From contig DATNIE010000013.1 of assembly GCA_035604595.1 (NCBI GenBank), positions 65,693 through 129,692 on the forward strand: 64,000 nt of DNA. The letters run 5' to 3'. How positions within the stretch are numbered: position 1 is the first letter of the stretch; every line of letters starts with the position of its first letter. The stretch is from CAIKZZ01 sp035604595. GTDB taxonomy: Bacteria; Pseudomonadota; Gammaproteobacteria; Steroidobacterales; Steroidobacteraceae. Of this stretch, positions 1-8,622 are shown one piece after another. The position numbers and the translations under genes were made by a program. The notes under the pieces were generated by a model. The model was not told the DNA's origin. It searched no databases and saw only the letters and a list, made by a program, of their open reading frames with translations.

Positions 1-423
1 CACGACTGCCAGTCGCCTGGCATCGAGATCCTGACGGCGGGCGCCTCGATCGGCGCCTTCAACGCGGTCGCGACCGTGTGCCGCCACCCGGACGTGTTTC
101 GGCTCGCGATCGGCATGAGCGGCACCTACGATCTGTCGAATTACCTGCACGGGCGCATGAACCTCGACTTCCACTACTGCTCGCCGCTCCACTACCTGCC
201 CGGACTCGGGGAGGGCCCGCAGCTCGCGCGCCTGCGCGGGCGGTTCATCGTGCTCCCGACCGGCCAGGGCAAATGGGAGGCTCCCGGCGAGTCCTGGCAG
301 CTCGCCGAGCTGCTCGGTCAGAAGCGGATCCCGAACCGGGTCGATCCGTGGGGCCAGGACTGGGATCACGACTGGGGCACCTGGCGGGCGATGCTGCCGA
401 AGTACATCGAGGAATTCGCATGA
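1..423 (+). CDS. Esterase of the alpha/beta-hydrolase fold, 3' part only
   Basis: The reading frame is open from the first base and ends at TGA 421-423, so the N-terminus lies outside the window. The frame contains a nucleophile elbow G-A-S-I-G about 15 residues in, typical of esterase-D-like serine hydrolases. A late histidine lies in the D-W-D-H-D-W-G segment near the C-terminus and fits the catalytic triad. The substrate cannot be told from this fragment. The stop overlaps the start of the next gene by 4 bases (ATGA), so the two are probably translated together. Confidence 0.75.
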   Translation, partial: HDCQSPGIEILTAGASIGAFNAVATVCRHPDVFRLAIGMSGTYDLSNYLHGRMNLDFHYCSPLHYLPGLGEGPQLARLRGRFIVLPTGQGKWEAPGESWQLAELLGQKRIPNRVDPWGQDWDHDWGTWRAMLPKYIEEFA

Positions 424-779
424 CGAGGATGCGCTGTGTTGATTTCCGCACCGCTCCGGCGCCTGTCGATGCGCCGATCGATCCGGCGAAACTGATCGCC
501 GGGGAGCCGCAGCCGAGAGTGGACAATCGCTACTCGGATCCCTCGCAGCAGTTCCATTGCGGCATCTGGACGAGCCGGCCCGGCAAGTGGCGCGTCAGCT
601 ACGCCGAGCACGAGTTCTGCCACCTGCTCGCGGGCCGCGTGCGCCTCACGGGTGAGGACGGGAGTGTCGCCGAGTTCGGTGCCGGGGACGCCTTCGTCGT
701 GCCGGCGGGGTTCGCTGGCACGTGGGAGACGCTCGAAGCGGCGCGCAAGTACTACGCAATCTTTGAGCGGAGTACCTAG
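420..779 (+). CDS. Cupin-domain protein (DUF861/EutQ-like)
   Basis: This is a 119-residue single-domain cupin. The central part reads as one cupin barrel: E-H-E-F-C-H-L-L-A-G-R-V in motif 1 and G-A-G-D-A-F-V-V-P-A-G-F in motif 2, with W-E-T near the end as in the DUF861 group. The ATG at 420 overlaps the upstream stop as ATGA; a second ATG at 429 is possible. Small proteins of this group act as sugar or organic-acid binding proteins or isomerases, but no function can be assigned here. It meets the VapC gene tail to tail with a 4-base overlap. Confidence 0.75.
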   Translation: MTRMRCVDFRTAPAPVDAPIDPAKLIAGEPQPRVDNRYSDPSQQFHCGIWTSRPGKWRVSYAEHEFCHLLAGRVRLTGEDGSVAEFGAGDAFVVPAGFAGTWETLEAARKYYAIFERST

Positions 780-1219
780 TCGATCACCGGTTTCCCGGAT
801 AGCTTCCAGTCACTCAGACGAACGATGCGTCCGATCGGCCTGGCGGCTCGCAGATACCGTGCGTCAGCCGTGATGAACATACCGCCGTCCGTTTCCAGAG
901 CGACGGCGTGATAGAGCGTATCGAACAGATGTTGCCCGAGATCGATCGCGAGCTGGCACGCACGCCGTAGCACAGCCGGCTCGTCGGTCGCAGGGAGATC
1001 GAGCGCCCGCAGCAGCGTGACATCCTCGACCGCTGTTGCGGGACTTAGGCGCGCGAGCACTGCCCCGGTTTCGAGCAACCAGTGAGGTGGCTGCAGGACC
1101 GCGATCTCACCGGCGACGACAGCGCGCATGAGCGCTGCGGCGCGCTCGGTGTCGGCCTCCCGGCCAGGATCGGCGAGGAGCCACTTGAGGACCACGCTGG
1201 CATCGACCACGGCAATCAC
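776..1219 (-). CDS. vapC: PIN-domain ribonuclease toxin, VapC family
   Basis: The product has 147 residues. It has the PIN-domain start V-V-D-A-S-V-V-L-K-W with the first acidic residue D6, a central acidic stretch, D-T-L-Y-H-A-V-A, and T-A-D-A-R-Y-L near the end, which together give the usual acidic metal-binding quartet. VapC proteins cleave RNA and are held inactive by the antitoxin encoded just upstream. The two genes overlap by 4 bases, antitoxin first, the normal order for autoregulated toxin-antitoxin operons. Nothing suggests inactivation. Confidence 0.85.
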   Translation of the reverse strand: MIAVVDASVVLKWLLADPGREADTERAAALMRAVVAGEIAVLQPPHWLLETGAVLARLSPATAVEDVTLLRALDLPATDEPAVLRRACQLAIDLGQHLFDTLYHAVALETDGGMFITADARYLRAARPIGRIVRLSDWKLSGKPVID

Positions 1220-1449
1220 GGTCGGCTAGCCACTCGCGCCTTGCGCACGCTGCCGGCGGAGCTCTGCGGCCGGTCGTGGCGGCGGGCCGTCAGCGCCTCA
1301 AAAAGCGCCTCTCGCTGCTTCCGCTGTTTCAGCTCCATTACCGCGCGCTGCATCAGCTCAGCGATGATCGCGCTCTTGTTACGCCCGGAAAAGGCACGGT
1401 CGAACGCCGCTTTGACCTTCTCCGGGACACTGATATTGATCGTGCTCAT
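1216..1449 (-). CDS. vapB: Ribbon-helix-helix antitoxin paired with VapC
   Basis: This is a 77-residue protein with a short beta strand (S-T-I-N-I-S-V-P) followed by two helices (V-K-A-A-F-D... and S-A-I-I-A-E-L-M), the CopG/ribbon-helix-helix DNA-binding fold. The C-terminal 40 residues are basic and probably wrap the toxin. The frame also offers a GTG at 1455, but that codon overlaps the GGAG ribosome-binding site at 1455-1458. The ATG at 1449, 5 bases after it, is therefore the likely start. A palindrome lies just upstream and may be the operator. Confidence 0.8.
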   Translation of the reverse strand: MSTINISVPEKVKAAFDRAFSGRNKSAIIAELMQRAVMELKQRKQREALFEALTARRHDRPQSSAGSVRKARVASRP

Positions 1450-1462
1450 CGCCACTCCAATT

Positions 1463-1480
1463 GTTGAAGATTTCTACAAC
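1463..1480. promoter_or_regulatory. Imperfect palindrome, probable VapBC operator
   Basis: The sequence GTTGAAGATTTCTACAAC is an 18-base inverted repeat in which 7 of 9 half-site positions pair. It begins 14 bases upstream of the antitoxin ATG. Ribbon-helix-helix antitoxins usually bind such palindromes over their own promoter, so autoregulation is the natural reading. No clear -10/-35 pair was identified. Confidence 0.45.
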
Positions 1481-1878
1481 GCTAGTCTACCGCCGATGCA
1501 GGTGCGGTCAACACCCGAGGCCCAATGTCGAGGTACGCCCGAACCGGCGGTCGCGTGCCTGTGCCACTGCGACCCGCGCGACGCCGGTACTTGCTACCCA
1601 GCAAGAGGACCTGGCGTCGCGCGCTATCCGGTTGGGGTGCGCCGACCGGCGTGGTGCCGACTAGCTCGCATTCGCCCGCACTCGGCTGGGACGTCCGCCG
1701 TGCGCCCTGCGTTGGCTCGGCGACGAGCCATCGTCCTCACCACGGCGTCCACGGCCGTTCCGATGACACCAATCCGATCCTACCTGATGACGCTGGCCGC
1801 CTGGCCGTGTGCCGAGCCAGAAATCCTCGGCTGGGTCACAGACCGTGGACACGCGCCTATGCTTTGCTACACTCCAAT
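1481..1878. other. Intergenic region before the D-Ala-D-Ala carboxypeptidase
   Basis: About 400 bases separate the antitoxin promoter from the carboxypeptidase start. The carboxypeptidase frame stays open back to 1525, but that part has no protein-like character (Arg/Pro/Ser-rich, no signal peptide) and is treated as non-coding. I see no repeat or RNA gene in it. The last 30 bases hold the promoter listed separately. Confidence 0.5.
1846..1873 (+). promoter_or_regulatory. Probable sigma-70 promoter giving a leaderless transcript
   Basis: TGGACA (1846-1851), a 16-base spacer and TACACT (1868-1873) resemble -35 and -10 boxes. The -10 box ends only 5 bases before the ATG at 1879. Transcription would start at or within a base or two of the start codon, and there is no Shine-Dalgarno sequence. 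Confidence 0.45.
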
Positions 1879-2880
1879 ATGGTCAATGCCCTACAGGTGC
1901 CGGGTTTGAGCAGAACTGGTCCGACGCTGGCGGCGCTCGCAGGCGCCATGTTCTTGCTGACGAGCCCGGTCTGCCGTGCGGTCACCGCGGACGGCAATGA
2001 CGTGCATGCCGCCCCGGCCGCGACCGACGTGGTCGGAACGCCCGCGGATGCGGCCAAGGCCCCGGCACGGCGCGTGCCCAGCCATCGCGCGCGCACCGGC
2101 CCCGCAGGGCCGGCGCTCAGGTCCGGCGCGGCACTGATCATCGATGAGTCAACCTCCGCGGTCCTGTTCGCGAGGCACGCCGACCTCGCAACGCCAATCG
2201 CCTCGATCACCAAGCTCATGACCGCGCTCGTCGTCCTCGAGGCCAACCAGCCGCTCAACGAGGAGCTCGAGATCTCCTCCGACGACCAGAAGCTCGGCAA
2301 GTCGAACATCTCGCGCCTCGTGGTCGGCACGCGGCTCAGCCGCGGCGACCTGCTGCACCTCGCGTTGATGTCGTCCGAGAACCGGGCGGCCAATGCGCTC
2401 GGGCGCAATTACCCGGGCGGTCTGCCGGCATGCGTGGCAGCGATGAATGCGAAGGCACGTTCGCTCCGCATGACGAGCGCGCACTTCGTCGAACCGACGG
2501 GCCTCTCGAGCGACAACGTCGCGAGCCCGGAGGATCTCTCGAAGCTCGTGATCGCCGCCTCGCAAAGCCCGACGATCCAGTCGTACTCGACTGACAGCCG
2601 GTACTTGGTGGCGATCGGGCGGCAGGTGGTGGAGTTCCGGAACACCGACTCGCTCGTCTCGAGCCCGAGCTGGAACATCGTCGTGCAGAAGACCGGCTAC
2701 ATCGCCGAGGCGGGCCGGTGCCTCGTGATGAAGGCGATGATCGAGGGCCGGTCCATTGTGATCGTGTTGCTCGACTCCGTCGGCAAGCACACGCGCTTTG
2801 CGGACGCGCGCCGCGTCAAACGCTACCTCGAGTCGCGCCTCACGGCCGAGGCGCTGCGCGCGGCGACCGGTAAGGCCTGA
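1879..2880 (+). CDS. Serine-type D-Ala-D-Ala carboxypeptidase/endopeptidase (peptidase S11)
   Basis: The 333-residue product trims or cleaves peptidoglycan peptides in the periplasm. An N-terminal hydrophobic stretch (A-L-A-G-A-M-F-L-L-T) ending near residue 34 looks like a signal peptide, and a low-complexity Ala/Pro linker follows. All three penicillin-binding motifs are present: S-I-T-K with nucleophile S109, S-E-N around residue 166, and K-T-G at 271. Length and motif spacing fit the PbpG (PBP7)/DacA type; which of the two is not certain. ATG 1879 was chosen because a promoter-like box ends just before it; ATG 1948 is a less likely alternative. Confidence 0.85.
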   Translation: MVNALQVPGLSRTGPTLAALAGAMFLLTSPVCRAVTADGNDVHAAPAATDVVGTPADAAKAPARRVPSHRARTGPAGPALRSGAALIIDESTSAVLFARHADLATPIASITKLMTALVVLEANQPLNEELEISSDDQKLGKSNISRLVVGTRLSRGDLLHLALMSSENRAANALGRNYPGGLPACVAAMNAKARSLRMTSAHFVEPTGLSSDNVASPEDLSKLVIAASQSPTIQSYSTDSRYLVAIGRQVVEFRNTDSLVSSPSWNIVVQKTGYIAEAGRCLVMKAMIEGRSIVIVLLDSVGKHTRFADARRVKRYLESRLTAEALRAATGKA

Positions 2881-2953
2881 TCGAGACCGTCCGGGGCGCC
2901 TGCCCCGGCTGTTCCGCGCGGCCGGTCAGTCTCCGGCACGCCGGCGCCTCCGG

Positions 2954-5764
2954 CTAAGGCTTCCCCGCCACGATCGCCTGCCAGTTGAGGATCGCATTCC
3001 ACAGCAGCCGCTGGTCGCCGCGATTGAGGTCTCGGTGCAGCGGATTGAAGTTGAACGCGACGACGTGTCCTTTGCCGACCGGCATGTCGAGGATCGCCGG
3101 GCGCCCGATCAGATTCGCCTCGCCCCACGCCTGGCCACTGACGAGGAGCGGCGCGCCGTCGCGGTCGCCCCATTCGAGGACGACGCCGCTCGGATCGATG
3201 GGGCCGTCGAGGCAAGTCGTGCAGTAGGCCGCCCGCAGCCAGCGTCGCGGGACGGCATACAGCGGGTAGTTCTGGCGGAACACGTGCGTGCGGGAGGGGT
3301 AGCCGTAGGCGAGCGGGTGCTCCGGCCGGGCAAAGGACACCCGCAGGTGCGCGCCGGGGGTCCTCGTCGCCGTCGCCTGCGAGGCGGCCGCCGCCTCTGC
3401 CCCGCCGCCGGCGCTGCTGCGCGGCACCCCGCCCGCATCGCGGCGCACGCCGCGGACGATTCCGCCCTCGAGCGCGAGCATCGAGCCGCTACCCAGCGTC
3501 ACCAAGAGTCCGCCCTGCTCGACGAACTCCTGAATCCGCGCCACGCCCTCCCAGCCGATGCCCCCGGTGATGTCATCGGAGGCCGCCGGCGTCCCGTGAC
3601 TCGGGGTTGTCGGCGTCTTCTTGAACGGCATCGGCCCCCAGGCCTTCGGTATGCCGTGGATCTGCTCGGCGAGCTCCAGATCGACATTGCCGTAGAGCAG
3701 CACGTCGTACCGGTCGCGGAGCTTGCCCGCGCGGATATCCTCGTCGCGGACATAGACGTAGGGAACATGCCGCTGATCGAACGAGTAGCGGATCCAGCCG
3801 ATCGAATCGGTATCCGCCCAGGGCACCCACACGCCGAGGCGCGGTGCGCGGGCGGCGTGGCGCGGGACATCGGGCAGCGAGCCCGTCGCGACAAAGCGAA
3901 GGCCTAGCGCCTTGCCGGTATCGTCGAGCCGGTCGGTGAGCCCCGGGCGGGACGGGAGGATCCAGGAGCCCGCCGGGAAATTCGTGCCGCCTGCGTCGAA
4001 CGCGCGCTCTGCAATGTCGAGCTCGGCATTCGCCAGGCGGTAGCGCGCCTCGAGGAGCCCCTCCTGCCCCGTGTCCGCGAGCAGAAACGCAGCGCCGCTG
4101 CCGCTCACGCCGCCCGGCGGGCGCGGCGCCTCTGCGAGCGGAACGAGCGCCGAGCGGCGCACGGCGGGATCCGACGTCGGGACAACACTCAGGTGGTAGT
4201 GGGCGGGGAGCTCCCAGGAGATGTCGTCGTACGGCTCGCCGGCATCCTTCGGATAGGACTGCGGGCTCAGCAGGTCGACCGCATAGTTTCGGTACGGCTG
4301 GTCGAGCCTGACGACGTAGGTGCCGGACGGGAAGGACCCGTCGGCGAGCACCACCGGCTCCGTCGCGCGGTGCACCTCGATCCGCTGGGCGAGCAATCGC
4401 GCGACGAGCGCGGCGACCCGCGCCGGGTCTCCCTGGTCGTCCGGGATCAGGTACGCATAGGGCGGCCCGTCGAGTCCGGCGCGCCAGGAGTTGTAGCTCT
4501 TGCGGTAGAAGTTGCCGAGAAATTCCTTCGAGTGCGCCGCGACCTCATCGAGCGCCGCGAGCGCGCCGGTCTCGTTGTAGTTGACCGTATCACGCGCTGA
4601 CCAGAGGAACGGCGTGCTCGGCGCCGGAACGAGCCGGTACCACTCGCGCGTGGTCTCATCGGGCGGTGCGGTCCGGAGCATCGTCTCGGCGCTGCCGTTA
4701 CCAAAGGTCTCGTAACCCCGGCCGATCGCGTTGTGGTTCATCGCGACCGAATCGGAGTACAGGTGCGAGAACCCGTCACCGAAATACCAGGTCGACACGC
4801 CCGGCATGCCGAGTGCGGTCAGCGCCTCGACCTCGTGGAAGCCGAGCTCCAGGAACTCGGTGTAGGTGATCGGGTCGATGTTCGGGTTGTAGGGCCCGGT
4901 CCCGTTCCAGCTCGTCAGCAGCGCCACCGCCTCGTGCAGGTCGTGGACGATAGTCGGATGCCACTCGTGGAACATCCGGTGCACCGCCTTGGTCGTCTCG
5001 TGAGTCTGCTGGTGCGCATCGCGATTGATGTCGACGTAGGCGTACTTCGACCAGTAGGGCGGCGCCTGCCGCGGGAGACTCGCGTAGTCGGTCTTGCCCT
5101 TGAGGAAGCGGTAGTACCACTCGACCTGCTTGTCGCGGCCGTCGGGGTTCGAGACCGGGTTGATGAGCACGACCAGGTTTTCCCGGATGCGCCGGATCAT
5201 CGGCTGCTCGGAGACCGCGAGCCGGTACGCAAGCTCCAGCATCGACTCGGTCGTGCCGGTCTCGTCCGAGTGCGGTCCGGCATTGAAGTAGTAGATCGGG
5301 CGGCCGCTCGCGATCAGCGATTGAGCGGCAGCCGCGTCGGTCCGGCGGGGGTCGGCCAGTGCTGCGGTCGTGGCCTTCAGGCGCGCAAGCCCAGCGATCC
5401 CGGCCTCATCAGCGATCGCCACCATCACGATGTCGCGCCCTTCCTCCGAGCGCCCGATCGTAAAGTAACGCACGCGCGGCGAGGCTGATGCGAGCGCACG
5501 GCAGTACGCGAAGGCTCTAGCCGAGTCAGCCAGCTCGCCCGGAGCGCCCGGGATCCGGTGCAGGAATGCCCGTGGCGAGGGCACGCGAGTCGACGCAGGC
5601 AGGTAGGCCACCCACGGCGACAGGAACCGCGCCTCGGTCGTCGCGCGCGCAATCTCCTCGATCGAGCCCGCCTCCGCCGTGTCCGGGCCGGTGTCGAGGC
5701 CCGCGCCCTGGCTGGCCGAGCCGACGAGGCCGAGCAGCGCAAGCACAGTTAAGCGGACCTGCAT
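2954..5764 (-). CDS. Exported M14-family zinc carboxypeptidase, large form
   Basis: The 936-residue protein probably removes C-terminal residues from peptides in the periplasm or outside the cell. Starting at ATG 5764 gives a clean signal peptide (M-Q-V-R-L-T-V-L-A-L-L-G-L-V-G); the longer frame to 5815 would bury it. The M14 zinc motif is seen as G-P-H165-S-D-E168-T-G, and H-D-L-H-E about 100 residues later can supply the third ligand. The last 400 residues have no motif I recognise and resemble the extra domain of long M14 proteins in Xanthomonadales-like bacteria. It converges with the D-Ala-D-Ala carboxypeptidase, 73 bases apart. Confidence 0.8.
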   Translation of the reverse strand: MQVRLTVLALLGLVGSASQGAGLDTGPDTAEAGSIEEIARATTEARFLSPWVAYLPASTRVPSPRAFLHRIPGAPGELADSARAFAYCRALASASPRVRYFTIGRSEEGRDIVMVAIADEAGIAGLARLKATTAALADPRRTDAAAAQSLIASGRPIYYFNAGPHSDETGTTESMLELAYRLAVSEQPMIRRIRENLVVLINPVSNPDGRDKQVEWYYRFLKGKTDYASLPRQAPPYWSKYAYVDINRDAHQQTHETTKAVHRMFHEWHPTIVHDLHEAVALLTSWNGTGPYNPNIDPITYTEFLELGFHEVEALTALGMPGVSTWYFGDGFSHLYSDSVAMNHNAIGRGYETFGNGSAETMLRTAPPDETTREWYRLVPAPSTPFLWSARDTVNYNETGALAALDEVAAHSKEFLGNFYRKSYNSWRAGLDGPPYAYLIPDDQGDPARVAALVARLLAQRIEVHRATEPVVLADGSFPSGTYVVRLDQPYRNYAVDLLSPQSYPKDAGEPYDDISWELPAHYHLSVVPTSDPAVRRSALVPLAEAPRPPGGVSGSGAAFLLADTGQEGLLEARYRLANAELDIAERAFDAGGTNFPAGSWILPSRPGLTDRLDDTGKALGLRFVATGSLPDVPRHAARAPRLGVWVPWADTDSIGWIRYSFDQRHVPYVYVRDEDIRAGKLRDRYDVLLYGNVDLELAEQIHGIPKAWGPMPFKKTPTTPSHGTPAASDDITGGIGWEGVARIQEFVEQGGLLVTLGSGSMLALEGGIVRGVRRDAGGVPRSSAGGGAEAAAASQATATRTPGAHLRVSFARPEHPLAYGYPSRTHVFRQNYPLYAVPRRWLRAAYCTTCLDGPIDPSGVVLEWGDRDGAPLLVSGQAWGEANLIGRPAILDMPVGKGHVVAFNFNPLHRDLNRGDQRLLWNAILNWQAIVAGKP

Positions 5765-5900
5765 GTGCCGATATCCCCGCAGCGGCCGTCCCGAGAGCCC
5801 GAGTCTAGCGGGCAACGCGTCCGGGCTGCTCGCCGTCCTTTAGGTGATCGCACGCCGCCCACGCCCGTGGTACCGCGGCGTGCCCGCCGCATGGGTTGGT

Positions 5901-5906
5901 TATACT
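5901..5906 (+). promoter_or_regulatory. -10-like box TATACT close to the glgA start
   Basis: TATACT ends 9 bases before the GTG start of glgA. No convincing -35 box lies 16-18 bases upstream. If used, the transcript would carry a leader of only about 3 bases. Confidence 0.3.
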
Positions 5907-5915
5907 GGAAAAGTT

Positions 5916-7376
5916 GTGCCGTACAGAGTCCTGTTCGTCACCGCCGAGTACGCGCCGCTCGCCAAGACCGGTGGTCTTGCGGACGTATCGACGGCCTTAA
6001 GTCGCTATCTGCACGCGCGCGGCGACGACGTTCGCGTATTTGTGCCGCTCTACCGGCGGATCGCTGAACAGCGGTTCGACAGAGCGCCGGTCGAGTTCCT
6101 GCAGAACCTGTCGCTGACGCTCGGCGCCGAGGAGTACCGCTACTCGGTCGTCACGGGCCTCGCGCCGGGCTCGGACCTGCCGCTCTATTTCATCGACTGT
6201 CCGGCGCTCTATGACCGGCCGGGCGTGTACACGGCAGACGCGGACGAGCATCGGCGGTTCATCGTGCTGACCCGAGCGGCGCTCGAATGCAGCCAGCGCA
6301 TGGGGTTTGCTCCCCACCTACTGCACTGCAATGACTGGCACACGGCGTTCGGGCCGCTGTTCCTGCGCAGCCTGTACGCGTGGGACCGGCTGTTCAGCGC
6401 GACGCGCTCGGTGCTCACGATCCACAACATCGGCTACCAGGGCGTGTTCCCGGCATCCGACGTCGCTGCCCTCGGCCTCGGCGAGGCACGCGGGCTCCTG
6501 CACCAGCAGGACCTGGCGGCCGGGCGGGTCAACTCATTGCTTCACGGCGTCCTGCACGCCGACCTCGTCACGACGGTGAGCCCGACCTATGCCCGCGAGA
6601 TCTGTACGCCGGAGTACGGGGCCGGCCTCGACGGGTTCCTGCGCGTGCGCAGCGATGAGGTGGTCGGGATCCTGAACGGCATCGACTACGAGGAGTGGAA
6701 TCCCAAGGTCGACAGCTATCTGCCGTACCACTACTCGCGCGACCATATGGCTGGGAAGGTGGCCCTCAAGCGCACGCTCGCCGACCGGCTGCGGCTCGAG
6801 ACCCGCCCCGGTACGCTGCTCGTCGGCCTCATCAGCCGCCTGGTCGCGCAGAAGGGCATCGAGCTCTTACCCCCGGTACTGCCGGAGCTGCTCGGCTCCG
6901 GCGCCATCAACCTCGTCGCGCTCGGCAGCGGCGAGCCGGAGCTCGAGGAGGCGCTCACCGCGCTCGAGCGCGCGTTCCCGGGGCGCGTGATGTACCACTG
7001 CGGCTACAGCGACGAGCTCGCGCACTGGATCGAGGCGGGCTCGGACGCATTCGTGATGCCCTCGCGCTACGAGCCCTGCGGCCTCAACCAGATGTACAGC
7101 CTGCGCTATGGGACGGTACCCGTCGTGCGCCGGACGGGCGGGCTCGCGGACTCGGTCACGCCCTACTCACCGTCGACCGGGACCGGGACGGGGATCGTGT
7201 TCGACCACTTTGATGCGAGCGCGCTGCGCTGGGCCCTGATCACGACCGTCGCACTGTTCGCGCACAAGCGCCACTGGCAGCGCCTGGTCGCGAACGGCAT
7301 GGGAGAGGATTTCTCGTGGCAGCGCCAGGGCGCACTCTACATCGATCAGTACCGGCGACTGGTGGGGCCGGACTGA
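5916..7376 (+). CDS. glgA: Glycogen synthase (ADP-glucose type)
   Basis: The product transfers glucose from ADP-glucose to the non-reducing end of alpha-1,4-glucan. It has 486 residues (E. coli GlgA has 477). The GT5 hallmark K-T-G-G-L-A-D-V starts at K17, and the C-terminal nucleotide-sugar motif P-S-R-Y-E-P-C-G-L-N-Q is intact. GTG 5916 was chosen because family members start 6-8 residues before the first beta strand (V-L-F-V-T-A-E); the open frame to 5844 has no support. A weak GGAA precedes it. The ADP-glucose supplier glgC lies in the convergent operon 5 kb away, so both strands serve glycogen metabolism. Confidence 0.95.
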   Translation: MPYRVLFVTAEYAPLAKTGGLADVSTALSRYLHARGDDVRVFVPLYRRIAEQRFDRAPVEFLQNLSLTLGAEEYRYSVVTGLAPGSDLPLYFIDCPALYDRPGVYTADADEHRRFIVLTRAALECSQRMGFAPHLLHCNDWHTAFGPLFLRSLYAWDRLFSATRSVLTIHNIGYQGVFPASDVAALGLGEARGLLHQQDLAAGRVNSLLHGVLHADLVTTVSPTYAREICTPEYGAGLDGFLRVRSDEVVGILNGIDYEEWNPKVDSYLPYHYSRDHMAGKVALKRTLADRLRLETRPGTLLVGLISRLVAQKGIELLPPVLPELLGSGAINLVALGSGEPELEEALTALERAFPGRVMYHCGYSDELAHWIEAGSDAFVMPSRYEPCGLNQMYSLRYGTVPVVRRTGGLADSVTPYSPSTGTGTGIVFDHFDASALRWALITTVALFAHKRHWQRLVANGMGEDFSWQRQGALYIDQYRRLVGPD

Positions 7377-7401
7377 CCGCGACGCGGCGAGGACGGCCCT
7401 G

Positions 7402-8622
7402 ATGAACGTGATCCTGATCGAGCCGGCGTTTCCCCACAACCAGCGCGAGTTCGCGCGCGGCCTCGCGGCCGCCGGTGCCCGGGTCATCGGCATCGGCGAA
7501 CGCCCGCTGGCGCACCTCGACGAGGAGCTCGCTCGCTGGCTGACCCATTACGAGCAGGTCTCCTCGGTCGTCGACGAGCGTGCGCTGCTCGCGGCCGTGC
7601 GCCGGGTTGAGCAGCATGGCCACATCGACCGTCTCGAGGCGACGATCGAGGCCCACATCCTGGCGGCGGCCGCGGTGCGCGAAGCGGCCGGCATTCCCGG
7701 TACGTCCGTCAGGACCGCCTGGCTCTGCCGCGACAAGCCCGCGATGAAGGAGGCGCTGCGCAGTGCAGGCGTCCCGTGCGCCCGCTCGGCCGGCGCCGAG
7801 ACGCAAGCGGCCGCCTGGGAGTTTGCCGCCCGAGTCGGTTACCCGCTGATCGTCAAGCCGCGCGCCGGCGCAGGTGCCGCCGGAACGGCGCGTATCGACA
7901 CCGCAGCCGCGCTCGCCGCCGCGCTCACTGCAGCCGGAGTCGGCCGCGGCGGCTCGGTCGCGCTCGAGGAGTTCATCGAAGGCCACGAGGGCTTCATCGA
8001 CACGATCTCGATTGAGGGCGAGGTGGCGCACGAGTTCATCTCGCACTACTACCCGGGCGTGCTCGTCGCGATGCGCGAACGCTGGATCTCGCCGCAGATC
8101 ATCGCAACCAACCGGATCGATGCGCCCGGGTACGCCGAGGCGAAGGCCATGACCCGCCGCGTGATCAGGACCCTGGGTATCGGGACGTCGGCGACGCACA
8201 TGGAATGGTTCGCGGGACCGAAGGGCCTCAGCTTCTCGGAAATCGGCTGCCGGCCGCCAGGCGTCGGCCAGTGGGACGTGTATGCGGCAGCGAACGAGTT
8301 CGACATCTACCGCGAGTGGGCGATGGCGATCCTGTACGGCCGTCCGGAGCAGCGTCCGTCGCGGCGATTTGCCTGCGGCATGATCGCATTGAGACCCGAC
8401 CGCGACGGACGGATCTCAGGCTACGACGGTGTCGACGAGGTCCACGCCCGGTTCGGTGAGTGGATCGTCGCCTCCCACCTGCCCTCGGCCGGGACGCCGA
8501 CGCAGCCGGTCGAGGCGGGCTACATGGCCAACGCATGGATCCGGATCAGGCACCCGGATTACGATCACCTGCGCTTCATGATGAGCACGATCGGCGAGAC
8601 GCTCAAGGTGCGCGCTGATTGA
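7402..8622 (+). CDS. ATP-grasp carboxylate-amine ligase family protein
   Basis: This is a 406-residue ATP-grasp enzyme. An N-terminal Rossmann-like pre-ATP-grasp domain (M-N-V-I-L-I-E-P-A-F-P) leads to the ATP-binding lysine segment Y-P-L-I-V-K-P-R-A-G-A-G-A-A-G. The metal-binding stretch H-M-E-W-F...F-S-E-I-G-C-R-P-P-G then follows. Family members join a carboxylate to an amine or thiol through an acyl phosphate; the substrate is unknown. It starts 25 bases after glgA with GAGGA well placed before the ATG, so it is probably cotranscribed with glgA. No glycogen role is established for such a protein. Its 3' end overlaps the LEA-type gene by 20 bases, tail to tail. Confidence 0.8.
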   Translation: MNVILIEPAFPHNQREFARGLAAAGARVIGIGERPLAHLDEELARWLTHYEQVSSVVDERALLAAVRRVEQHGHIDRLEATIEAHILAAAAVREAAGIPGTSVRTAWLCRDKPAMKEALRSAGVPCARSAGAETQAAAWEFAARVGYPLIVKPRAGAGAAGTARIDTAAALAAALTAAGVGRGGSVALEEFIEGHEGFIDTISIEGEVAHEFISHYYPGVLVAMRERWISPQIIATNRIDAPGYAEAKAMTRRVIRTLGIGTSATHMEWFAGPKGLSFSEIGCRPPGVGQWDVYAAANEFDIYREWAMAILYGRPEQRPSRRFACGMIALRPDRDGRISGYDGVDEVHARFGEWIVASHLPSAGTPTQPVEAGYMANAWIRIRHPDYDHLRFMMSTIGETLKVRAD

